Assembly: GCA_026182355.1 (NCBI GenBank)
Contig: JAPFBL010000368.1
Coordinates: 186,001-250,000, forward strand
Length of the DNA: 64,000 bases
DNA from: Hermatobates lingyangjiaoensis
Taxonomy: Eukaryota > Arthropoda > Insecta > Hemiptera > Hermatobatidae
Direction of reading: 5' to 3'
A program made the translations under genes and the position numbers. Shown here piece by piece: positions 54,690 through 64,000 of this stretch. Positions within the stretch are counted from its first letter, which is position 1, and every line of letters starts with the position of its first letter. Below the pieces are notes generated by a model. The model was not told the origin of the DNA, searched no databases, and was given only the letters and a program-made list of their open reading frames with translations.

Positions 54690-54840
54690 AAAACAGAAAA
54701 ATTAAAGGCACACACTTATAGTCTCTAATTTTCGGAGACCCGGTCTCCAACCGTCTCTGGAACCAATGCGCTCAAATGCGCTCTGGAACCTGAAGACGGT
54801 TCAAACCGAGAATTAGAGACTGTAAATGTACACTGAGTTT
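54690..54840. repeat. Family C tail pair
   Basis: Left arm CACACTTATAGTCTCTAATT, TTCGGAGACC; right arm CTGAAGA (54790-54796), C, GGTTCAAACC, GAGAATTAGAGACTGTAA. In the right copy GAA is changed to GAG. Confidence 0.6.
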
Positions 54841-55760
54841 GATCTAAATAATAGTATCTATATAAACAGTAAGAAAGCAGAGTTATGGATATGTGTTATA
54901 TATCCTTGAAACATTACTGAACATTTTATAAATGAACTCAAAGTCCATTAAATTCTACTAATATAGAAATGAATTTCAAGAATAATAATATTAATTCTTA
55001 CAAAATTAATACTATGTTACAAATGGAAACAAATTTTCAAATATTTTGTCTATAGCAGAAAGAAACAAATGCAGTATAAAAATGAAGCAAAGGTGAAAGC
55101 GTATAGTAGCAGACAGACATAATAAAGAAGTTTCGACACTGGGGACGTCAGCAATATTAATCGGCAGTTCCTATTCGAATATAACCCCTTCTGCAATTTA
55201 CTGCCCACTGTATCCCCCACAGCAATTGGCTTTTAAGGGAAATTTATAATCAATTTAAAAGTACTATTCGCTTGTGCTGGTTGGAGGAATATACGAGAAT
55301 TCACCGGCCATGAATTATACATTGGGTTTAGTGTAATTTTGAATGTGGGGGGGATCTTTCATGCTGGATCAAACAATTGTTTCCCCCCCTCCCCCTCCTC
55401 CTTTTAACAAGTAAATCCACGATAGCCCAGTCTACCGTAATCAATCCTGCAAATAGTTGTCTGTGTGTATGATAAAAGGGATTTCAATGTCTAGTTTCTA
55501 TTCAATTGAGATTAGTCGGCTTCACTTCGACTTTTCTCTTTCTAATAACTCTCCACATACTAATAATTTTAGAAACATCAAGATAAAGTAGTACTATATA
55601 GGCTTTAAAGGATAAAGGTAAATCAAAATTTTATACAAATGAGCTGTTATATTTGAAAGTCGTATAAGTCCATTTTTTTATGTATCGAGATAATTAAGGG
55701 TTTGCATTTGAGTTAATTTAAAAATATTGGCAAACGTTAATCTATTCGAGTGATGTTTTT
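54840..55760. other. No gene seen; one less AT-rich block
   Basis: AT-rich except 55135-55420, which has a more even base composition (GGGGACGTCAGC, TTCACCGGCCATGAATTATA, a GGGGGGGATC and a CCCCCCCTCCCCCTCCTCC tract) and no repeat match inside the window. It could be a conserved noncoding element or a unique insertion. Confidence 0.4.
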
Positions 55761-55772
55761 AATACTATACAC

Positions 55773-56251
55773 CAGGCATGGGCAACTTGCGGCCCGCGGG
55801 CCACATGCGGCCCAACACGTGTTTTTGGTGCGGCCCGCGGAGATTACTGGAATCCTATCTAATATTAAAAATTCTTTTGCTTTTTGTTTATTAACAAAAG
55901 TCACCGAGACTTTTAGAAGGAAATTACAAAAATAGGAGAGAGAGCTCTATAGCAATAAATGTTTTAGTTCCTTTTTCTTATATGACGCAATAATCTTTTG
56001 AGATTGGGTTGTTATAATTGATTACCATAAGCAATTATAAGATGAATAATAATTTTGATTTAAGAACAATTAAAAAGTTAAATAATCATTGACACATTAA
56101 TAAAAGCACCGTATGTATTTCTATATATTTTGAAATACATTATACATATCAGATGTATGTATCGATATACCTCAGAAATTACCATGCGGCCCGCGGTCTT
56201 TTGGAAATTATATAATGCGGCCCCCAGTTCACAAAAGGTTGCCCATGCCTG
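55773..56251. mobile_element. Non-autonomous hAT transposon, 479 bases
   Basis: Starts CAGGCATGGGCAACTTGCGG and ends AAGGTTGCCCATGCCTG, with perfect 8-bp target duplication CTATACAC at 55765-55772 and 56252-56259. The subterminal GCGGCCCGCGG words occur at both ends. A solo end of a relative (GGATTGCCCATGCCTG) is at 1407-1422. Confidence 0.94.
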
Positions 56252-57199
56252 CTATACACCTTTTAAATTTTATTATGAAATAATAATTTATAATTTTTTT
56301 TAAAAAAATTAATAATTTCCTTAGCTCAAAATGGACTTATTACCAAATAATAAGTCCATAAAAAAATAATAAGTTTTTTTCTTTTCAAAAAAAAACGTAT
56401 TACAAAAAATAAAAGCTAGAATAAATTTAAGTCCATGTTTTTATAGAACATTAACTTTACTAAAATTGATTTGTAATGTAAAAAGTAATAATAAAGCCAT
56501 TTAAATACTCGAGTAATCAAATTCATTAAGAGTTAATATTAGTTATATTAAAAAAGCGATATGAATAAACAAATGTACAATGTAAGTAACTTCGTTAAGA
56601 TAACAAAAAACAAAAACTTAAATTTTTGAAATTATCTGTCTTTTACTACTAGTTTAGTGAAGTATTCATGGTAAATACAGTGCACAGTGCAGTCTCACTG
56701 CACTACACATGTGCACTACACATTTCTCGTTCATCTTTTATATTTAATTTTTGTCGTTTCTGTCCTGTTTTTATTAATACATTGATTTGTCCATACAGTC
56801 TGGTTCTTGTCCGTGTTTATTCAAATCATTAGTACAGTTTGATTCCATTTCAAGTACTTAAGTAATCTTAGGTGCTCTTTAAACTATTGTTGTTCAATAA
56901 TAACCTTCAGTTTGCCCTAAATATACATGCTTACATTTATTAAAGAGGAAGGAACACCGTTGCACCTGCTGATAACTTGTAAGGCAACTTTGCTGCAGAG
57001 AGGCAGGTGCTTGGGCCTCTCAACAAACCATAGAAAAACTTTTACCGCTGGAACCAGCAAAAGTGCTGAGATTCTTGGAGGCGTTAAAGTTACCTGCTAG
57101 GGTACTTTAGTACAGAAGAGGGGAAGTATAATAGTTTTTTTTTTAAGACGCAGTGCTATAGTCACCCTCAAATAATAAAAATTAAACAAAAAATAAAAA

Positions 57200-57315
57200 A
57201 TACATTTTGTTAGAATTATTACTAATAATGTCCGTCATACCTCGTAAAGTTTCTATACGTAGAAACTTTACTTACTAATAAATCTATTATTACTAACCTC
57301 AGTGGAACTACTATA
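57200..57315. repeat. Foldback of the CATACCTCGTAA family
   Basis: TTAGAATTATTACTAATAAT, GTCCGTCATACCTCGTAAAG, TTTCTATACGTAGAAACTTT, then the complement, ending ACTAACCTCAGTGGAACTA. Confidence 0.85.
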
Positions 57316-57639
57316 CCTTACATTTTAGTTTAGATACCTTGCTGTTTTCATAATAATTACTTTTATAATTCATTGTTTAACCATTGCGTCTTTTATAGAA
57401 TTATTGGTTTAAAAGGACATTGCATTAGTTTACTAATTTTGCAATTTTTTGGCTAAATCCACTTTTGCAATTTATGGAAGTGTATTTATTAATACTTTCT
57501 GTTTTTGTTGTTATCCGTTTCATTATTCTTTTTATCTTTTACCGTTTTATTAAATAAGATTCTATTATATCCGTTTTTATTGTTTTTGTATTTTAATTTG
57601 CTTTATTATTTAATTTTATTATTTATAATTTATTATTTT

Positions 57640-58250
57640 TATGTTGCTATTATTTTTATTGTGTTTTATTCTTTTTTAAAGTTATTTTCACTCTCACCTA
57701 TTGTTATTAGTCATCATTTATCATTTAACGAAAAGCTGATATTTTTAGTTGTGGAGGGCAAACGGATGATTTATAAATTGTTATATCTGTCGCAGTTGAT
57801 TTCCTATATATTTTAAAATTATTTTATTTCTGCCATTGTCTCTTGTTAACTCAATTAAATTTAATTTTTTTTTTCTATTTAATGCGTACATTTATTTTTA
57901 TTATTTAATGAACTGAGTTAATTATTTATGTCTAATAGTTTATCATCATTTACGTTATTTATGATTACGAAGCAGTCATCCACATATACCTACTATAAAG
58001 TAAAACATCGACTTTTTTCTTAAATGATCCATAATTAACCCTTTTTAGGTTTTGTAGTAAATTTTCTGATAAAGTTACCGATATTAGATTTCCTATAACT
58101 AATCCATCTTTGACTGAATAGAATTTATTATTAAATATAAAACAATTCTGCTTAATGATAGAGTTTGTTTTCTTAATAGTTCCCCTATATTACAGTTTTG
58201 ATTAACTTCTTTAATTATTTTACTTATTATTTTTATAAAGGCAATTTTTT
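57640..58250 (-). pseudogene. Penelope-like reverse transcriptase, decayed
   Basis: Read on the minus strand in several frames: IKQNCFIFNNKFYSVKDGLV then IGN (58160-58075), corresponding to the F.FN..FY.Q..G..MG block of PLE reverse transcriptases; VYVDDCFVIINNVNDDKLLD (about 57990-57930), the YVDD catalytic box; and KIYRKSTATDITIYKSSVCP then PQLKISAFR (about 57815-57725), the post-catalytic thumb-side region. Frameshifts and stops separate the three, so it cannot be functional. It is the only RT palm in the window. The plus-strand open frame at 57505-57816 is mainly its complement and should not be called a gene. Confidence 0.75.
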
Positions 58251-58439
58251 TCTGAAAACCAGTGAGGTGGCTACAACACCAATTAATGTGGTATGATGGG
58301 TTTTTGTAATAATATTATGTTTACTAACCTCTGTGGTACTAAACATTTGCAAATAATTGCACTTGTAATAAATCGTCATAATAAGAAACGAAATTGTTTT
58401 AGTAATAATAAATCTAATGTAATGATTGACAATACATTT

Positions 58440-58560
58440 AAATTAATAAGGTAAAAAGCTAATGTAATGGTCTCCACATATAAAATTTTATGATAAAACA
58501 ACGCGTTTCGAACACGTAGTGTTATCATTTTGTATACAATATTATTCCTCTTACATCTCA
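58440..58560 (-). repeat. Family B tail fragment
   Basis: AGGTAAAAAGCTAATGTAAT, GGTCTCCACATATAAAATTT, CAACGCGTTTCGAACACGTA: the complement of the family B 3' half. The CTGANGA part is replaced after GTGTTA. Confidence 0.65.
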
Positions 58561-59040
58561 TATAAGTCAATAAACAATTTAAATTGTTCCTTTATAAATA
58601 TCAATCTTATCTCAGTGGATTCGCTCAAAAAATTTCCAAGTCAATGTAAATAATGTAAAAAAATATAAAAATTCGACATGTATTTTAGCAGGTGATCTCT
58701 TAGTCTAGGATAAACAAACAGTTTTTACAGCGTTATTGCTCTCTCCCGTAATCGAACCTTCATGATTTTTTGTATGAATTGCTAATTTTTTGTTCCATTT
58801 TTGGTCAAATTAGCAAGATTTTTTAATGAGCCGTTTAGCGGCAAAAAACATTTTCTGAAAAGAGAAATCGTACTGTAACACCCCTTCGGCGAATGTAATT
58901 TTGAACAAAATTATCTCATCTCTTCCTCTTCATAATGTTCTATTTTTAGGCATTCTTTCATTTTAATCCATCTAACGGTATGACTTGTATCGCTCTCACA
59001 AGCTTTGAGATTGAATTATAAGTAAAAATTTTTACATTTT

Positions 59041-59996
59041 ATTGAAAAAAAAATATTTCCCGTTGTTTTAAAATGCTGAATATATTTTTCGTTTGTTCAA
59101 TTTGTAGCCTCAAAGATAATGTCAAAATTTCAAAACTCTAGGGTTATTAGTTTAGGAGAAATAAATGTTTTCTAAAAAACGGTTTTTGGCAAAAAAAGTG
59201 ACTTTTCCATCATACATAATTCTTCCCAAACAATAGGGATCTTGTTCCCTATGTGGCCCAATCTTGTGTAAAATATCAACTTGATCGATCAAAGATTCTG
59301 GACCGTAGCGTGGAAACAAGCAATACTAACACACTCACCCACAGATATCATCGAGAAGACATCATATAAAGACTTCTGGGACCTCAGAACATATATTTCC
59401 GTCAAAAATCTCGTGATCGAATTTTTTCACGAACACTATGCTTTACTTATAATAATGTAAAAAATCAAAAAAGGTAAAAATGAAAATATGAGAACACCCG
59501 TGGATTATGTGAAATCCAAATACAAAAGCATTCACATAAATGATCATAGAAAACAAGATAAGACAACTAACTTACAAAAGAATAAATCAAAAGAGTTTAC
59601 AAAAGAGATTTTGACGGAATTATATGTTTTGAGGTCTCAAAAGACATTTCATGAAGATTTTCAATGATGTCTGAGTGTGGATGTAGGTGGGTGGGTGAGT
59701 GTGTTAGCAATGCTTGTTACCTCGCCACAGTTCAGATCTTTGCTGGATGAAGTTGATAGTTTACACAAAAATGGACCTCATAGTGTACATAAACCCAGTT
59801 GTTAGGGAGCAATTATGCATGATAGCAACGTCACTTTTTTTGCCAAAAAAAAGTTTTTAGATTATATTTTTTTCCCCTAAACTATTAATTCTAAGAGTTT
59901 TGAAAATATGACATTATCTTTGAGGTTACTAATGCAATAAACGAAAAATATATTCAGAATTTTAAAACAAAGGGAAATATTTTTTTCATGAAATTA
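59041..59996. mobile_element. Large foldback element, arms of about 390 bases
   Basis: Left arm 59041-59425 and right arm 59600-59996 pair over most of their length: AAATATTTCCCGTTGTTTTA with its complement, GCCTCAAAGATAATGTCAAA with its complement near 59920, AACACACTCACCCAC with GTGGGTGGGTGAGTGTGTTA, and CCTCAGAACATATATTTCCG with its complement near 59615. The centre (59426-59599) is AT-rich. The right arm merges directly into the 43-base minisatellite. No transposase frame. Confidence 0.85.
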
Positions 59997-60787
59997 CGTC
60001 TTTTCATGAAATTACACGGCGATTCTAACGCCATCTCTTGGTCTTTTCATGAAATTACACGGCGATTCTAACGCCATCTCTTGGTCTTTTCATGAAACTA
60101 CACGGCGATTCTAACGCCATCTCTTGATCTTTTCATGAAATTACACTGCGATTCTAACGCCATCTCTTTGTCTTTTCATGAAACTACACGGCGATTCTAA
60201 CGCCATCTCTTGGTCTTTTCATGAAATTACATGGCGATTCTAACGCCATCTCTTGATCTTTTCATGAAACTACACGGCGATTCTAACGCCATCTCTTCCT
60301 CTTTTCTTGAAATGACACGGCGATTCTATCGCCATCTCTTGGTCTTTTCATGAAATTACACGGCGTTTCTAACGCCATGTCTTGGTCTTTTCATGAAACT
60401 ACACGGCGATTCTAACGCCATCTCTTGATCTTTTCATGAAATTACACGCCGATTCTAACGCCATCTCTTGGTCTTTACATGAAACTACATGGCGATTCTA
60501 ACGCCATCTCTTGATCTTTTCATGAAATTACACGGCGATTCTAACGCCATCTCTTGGTCTTTTCATGAAAATACACGGCGATTCTAACGCCATCTCTTGG
60601 TCTTTTCATGAAATTACACGGCGTTTCTAACGCCATCTCTTGGTCTTTTCATGAAACTACACGGTGATTCTAACGCCATCTCTTGATCTTTTCATGAAAC
60701 TACACGGCGATTCTAACGCCATCTCTTGGTCTTTTCATGAAATTACACGGCGATTCTAACGTCATCTCTTGGTCTTTTCATGAAGTT
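59991..60787. repeat. Minisatellite, 43-base unit, about 18 copies
   Basis: Unit: TCTTTTCATGAAATTACACG then GCGATTCTAACGCCATCTCTTGG. Variation is limited to a few positions (AATTACACGG/AACTACACGG; TTGGTC/TTGATC). One stray plus copy is at 61596-61634 and two reverse copies at 61675-61760. Confidence 0.97.
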
Positions 60788-60873
60788 CCGTGCCGTGAGT
60801 CATCTCGCACGAGACTTGTCCGGGTAGGGCGATATCCTGGACATTCGGTGATATTGAGAGCATCCCCCGCGGG

Positions 60874-62055
60874 AAATTTTTTCTCAATTTAGTTGAGAGA
60901 GAGCGCAATAGCGCGTTGAGCACCTTTTAGTGCTTTGTCATCTTGAGGTTTTCACTTTTGGAGCATTGTGAGAAGTTTTTAACCCTCACTTATTGAATTT
61001 TCAGCGGTTTTTTGCGTTTTTCCCAATTTACTCCCCCCCCCCCATTTTCTTATACCTGGCCCATACCCAATTTTATTTTATTACTTCCCCTGACAGTTTC
61101 CCATCATCTCTGGCCCTCTGGGCCAATCCATTAACCCAGAAAGTTTCTGGATTGAACTTTGACCCTACCTTTGAACGCGTTTATCTCGGCTCGAGATAAA
61201 GCTACAGGCACGGGAAAAACGCCATTTTAATCAGGAGTGCAAGGAGTATCTGACGGTATGAGTGGGAAGTCACCAAAAGCCGAACAGAAATCGACCTCCT
61301 CCAGGAGCGAGGACCAGATGAAAAAATCTTCTAGGGCAAGTTAGCGGAGGATAAGATGTGAAGCCCTACTAAGGTTGCCAACCCCCGGCCGATGGGTGCA
61401 GATGGGAAGTATGTAAGGACGTCAAAGGGCAAGCCCTCGTCCGCTCCCACGGATGTGTTAAGGAGACAATCCGCCGACAAGAAGGAAGCAAGTGAGTTAG
61501 TGAAGCTATGTGTAGCGCCAAGAAGATTAGCGAGGTCGCTATGAGTGGCCAGCAGAAAAACCCGGAAGCGTTCAATTCCTCGGAAAGGAAGGATTATCTC
61601 TTGGTCTTTTCATGAAATTATACGGCGATTCTAGTTCTCAGTTCTAGTTCTCGATTCTGAAGTCTCAGTCTGCTCCATGAAAAGACCAAGAGATGGCGTT
61701 AGAATCGCCGTGTAATTTCATGAAAAGACCAAGAGATGCCGTTAGAATCGCCGTGTAATTCGGGTCAAAGTTCAATCCAGAAATTTTCTGGGTTAGGGGA
61801 TTGGCCCAGAGGGCCGGAGATGATGGGAAACTGTCAGGGGGGTAATAAAATAAAATTGGGTATGGACCAGGTATAAAAAATTTGGGTGGGGGGGGGAGTA
61901 AATTGGGAAAAACGCAAAAAACCGCTGAAAATTCAATAAGTGAGGGTTAAAAACTTCTCACAATGCTCCAAAAGTAAAAAAGCTCAAGATGACAACGCAC
62001 TAAAAGGTGCTCAACGCGCTATTGCGCTCTCTCTCATCTAAATTGAGAAAAAATT
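60874..62055. mobile_element. Inverted-repeat composite around a G+C-richer segment
   Basis: Arms 60874-61165 and 61762-62055 are near-perfect complements (for example GAGAGCGCAATAGCGCGTTG, TGGCCCTCTGGGCCAATCCA, ATTGAACTTTGACCC). Between them lie a segment (61166-61595) richer in G and C than anything nearby and three extra minisatellite units. The segment contains short frames such as MSGKSPKAEQKSTSSRSEDQ and VAMSGQQKNPEAFNSSERKD, which look like a basic/serine-rich ORF1 beginning but are broken by stops. It may be the 5' UTR and start of an unidentified retrotransposon. Confidence 0.6.
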
Positions 62056-62059
62056 TAGA

Positions 62060-62795
62060 ATATTTTTTAAATTTATAATACTTTTAATATAATGAAATAA
62101 TATATTCGATAGAAACTCTAGTAACAAGATCAGTTAAGCTGCTAACTGGCAAGGAATTTAGGATATTAAATTGTTTTCAATAATCTATCTCAATTTGAAC
62201 AGTTTTTTTCCTTCTTTGAGCTCCTGACAAGAACATAGTTTCTTAAAGCTATTGAATGATCTAAGTAAAATGAAACACCTGTTAAATGAGAAAAATTTGA
62301 AACAATTCAGAAATCAATTTTTTCCAAAGTAAGAATAAAAGAAAACTTATACAGGTAAGAACGTTATAATTCTAGGAAAGGCTTTCAGATTGATTACTGG
62401 GGCCAGAGCAAATCCATCTTCCTTTTATAAAAACAACTCAATCTCGAAATCTAGTTCCCAAACTTATTCGAGTCATTACCTGAATTTCATCTTATTGCAG
62501 TAGTATAAAACAAATCTCTTCTATTCCAGATCAATTGTTTACCACAGAATTCATACAATTTTTATGTTATAACATTGTAATCGTAACAAAAATAATTTAC
62601 TAACTTTACAATATAGTAACTTACTATTTCTTTTTTTTAACTTCTTTTTAAATATTAATTAACTGATTTTATTTCAAACTTCCAACATATTTCGTAACTT
62701 GTTGGTGGAGTCGTCCAACCGGTTTTTGCATTGGCTGCAACATCGAATATGGCTCCGTGAAGAACAAATATAGATTTTCAACTATTTAATGTTCT
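62060..62795. other. No gene seen
   Basis: AT-rich; no motif recognised. The same applies to 63320-64000, which has no repeat or open frame worth naming. Confidence 0.5.
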
Positions 62796-62799
62796 AAAT

Positions 62800-62895
62800 A
62801 ATAATTTTAAGTCACGAGCTATGCAAGCACTCCTTTATTGTGTAGTATTTACTCATTGATTAGAATGAGGGTAGAAATGCTAAGACATTCTGACG
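62800..62895 (+). repeat. Family B tail, upstream part only
   Basis: AAGTCACGAGCTATGCAAGC, TGTGTAGTATTTACTCATTG, GGTAGAAATGCTAAGACATT. No hammerhead-like core follows. Confidence 0.6.
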
Positions 62896-62999
62896 TTAGT
62901 TGTTTAGAGGGACAATTTTTTTTTATTAGAAATCCCATTTCTTGTAAACTATAAGTCAATAATAAAAGGTAAACAGTGTCAGAGTGGGAGACAAAAAAA

Positions 63000-63245
63000 A
63001 TATACAGGAAAGATAGCAGGAGGAAAAGAGAAAGAAAATGAGAGGGAGAGAGAGAGTAAAAAAGAAAGATAGATAAAGATAGAGATGATGGGATGAATTA
63101 ATGACATAGTAGTACGGAGAAGAGAGAGAAGGTTAGAGAGAGTGGGAAGACGTATATTGAGCTCTTTGCAGTTATTGTTCTGAAGATGAGAATGGAAATA
63201 TTATTTTTGGCATATATATATTTCGAACAATATTGAAGAGAAGGG

Positions 63246-63295
<50 letters not shown>

Positions 63296-63310
63296 GCAAG
63301 AGAGAGGGAC
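63000..63310. repeat. Purine-rich tract with (GA)n
   Basis: Long G/A-rich stretch with an uninterrupted (GA)n of about 21 units at 63249-63292. Open frames on the minus strand (SLSLSLSLS) are microsatellite translations. Confidence 0.95.
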
Positions 63311-64000
63311 TGAGTGGGTTGGAAGTGGACGGAATAAAATGGAGATAATGTAGCTGGTGTCCAGACAAAGCATTGAATGCATTATTTTGAAGAGGCATAG
63401 AAGAAGTCCATGTGAAATCTGTTTTGAGTGAGCCAAGCACAACTCAGTAAGGACCGATCTTTCCTTTCACCAGTGATGAAAATATATATCATAACAACAT
63501 CTACAGAAAATATCTAGTGAGCAGGCAATCGACAATTTATTCCATTCCACTTAAATAGCTATAGGTTTAAACAATTATTTTACAAATTTGCTATTATTTT
63601 TGTGATCGTTGTCATCACTAAGAAACAGTTTCCTACAGTCTCTCTTGCACCAATTGTACATTCATCAAATTAAAGACGCGGATAGTCGCTCTTGTTTGCG
63701 AGGTCACTAGACAGTCCTATAAAGGGCAAAAAGCTTCCTTTTTTTTCTGTATCAGAAACACTTTCATCTCCTTCACCTACAAGGCCACGAAAGAATTATA
63801 TCAACTGTAGAAGAAATACACTGGCTTACTTGCCAACTTTACATTTGGTGTAAAAAACCAACATATTCTAAGAAAGCTCCTCTTCTATTAAAAAGCAGTA
63901 AAACGTAATAGTACATTACAACAGCTTGTTTGTTTGTTTTCTAACGCCCACACTTTTAGGGCTTTTCACCTTTTAGTGGTGCTACTCTAGGGGCGCAATG

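Noticed and set aside
57505..57816. Plus-strand frame of 103 hydrophobic residues that looks like a membrane protein
   Set aside because: It is AT-rich sequence largely opposite the decayed Penelope-like RT on the minus strand; the minus-strand match (YRKSTATDITIYKSSVCPPQ) explains it.
59991..60787. Regular 43-base repeats as a possible CRISPR array
   Set aside because: Units are directly contiguous with no unique spacers, and the window is eukaryotic.
63098..63442. Minus-strand frames with long Ser-Leu runs
   Set aside because: They are translations of the (GA)n tract.
52428..64000. Remaining HNOB, HNOBA and cyclase exons
   Set aside because: No frame matching the expected HNOB continuation or the cyclase catalytic domain was recognised; the region reads as intron and repeats.

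Overview
This is eukaryotic, AT-rich intronic and repeat DNA, almost certainly from an invertebrate animal and most plausibly an arthropod; a chelicerate would fit, but that is a guess. The only host gene I can support is part of an atypical soluble guanylate cyclase. Three consecutive plus-strand exons (17195-17397, 43242-43322, 52315-52427) join in frame across introns of about 26 kb and 9 kb. They encode most of the heme-binding HNOB domain, including the axial histidine (DNIH) and the Y-x-S-x-R heme-propionate motif (YRSKR). The sequence most resembles the Gyc88E/beta-like class. The first exon and all exons after the middle of the HNOB domain were not found, so both flanks are probably intron or upstream DNA.

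Everything else is mobile or repetitive. The dominant group is Penelope-like elements (PLEs). They appear as C-terminal GIY-YIG endonuclease fragments (2985-3713, 4114-5054, 9895-10140, 43376-43800), a decayed reverse transcriptase (57640-58250), and short N-terminal coding fragments (9826-9902, 10478-10597, 25459-25530, 25770-25883, 26180-26300, 41385-41480) that break off at (TA)n tracts. Around these lie dozens of small motifs with a hammerhead-ribozyme layout: CTGANGA, one extra base, stem II, GAA, a short palindrome, one H base, then a strand that in the best cases pairs with the bases before CTGA. The best copies are at 771-813, 3915-3952 (-), 10394-10431, 10978-11021, 30246-30284, 35385-35427, 41481-41519 (-), 43970-44012 and 47621-47651 (-). 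Many form head-to-head inverted pairs bounded by (TA)n. One locus (9.77-10.63 kb) shows the layout clearly: N-terminal fragment, internal deletion, GIY-YIG, hammerhead, N-terminal fragment again, (TA)n.

Other repeats by region: an internally deleted mariner at 6093-7030, a second at 48956-49713 and two short derivatives at 13412-13614 and 49716-49911; foldback elements at 7904-8207, 12200-13230, 16226-16810, 24891-25078, 49998-50115 and 59041-59996; a decayed mariner-like element at 19243-19848; two non-autonomous hAT elements with perfect 8-bp target duplications (53778-54192 and 55773-56251); a family of tRNA-derived SINEs (about ten full or partial copies); two probable RTE-type 3' ends (14412-14640, 42928-43160); several minisatellites; and a composite locus at 59991-62055 made of an 18-copy 43-bp minisatellite, a G+C-richer segment and large inverted arms.

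No rRNA, functional tRNA, CRISPR or prokaryotic operon was seen. Most open frames of 60-100 codons here are translations of microsatellites, repeat arms or AT-rich intron and are not annotated as genes.
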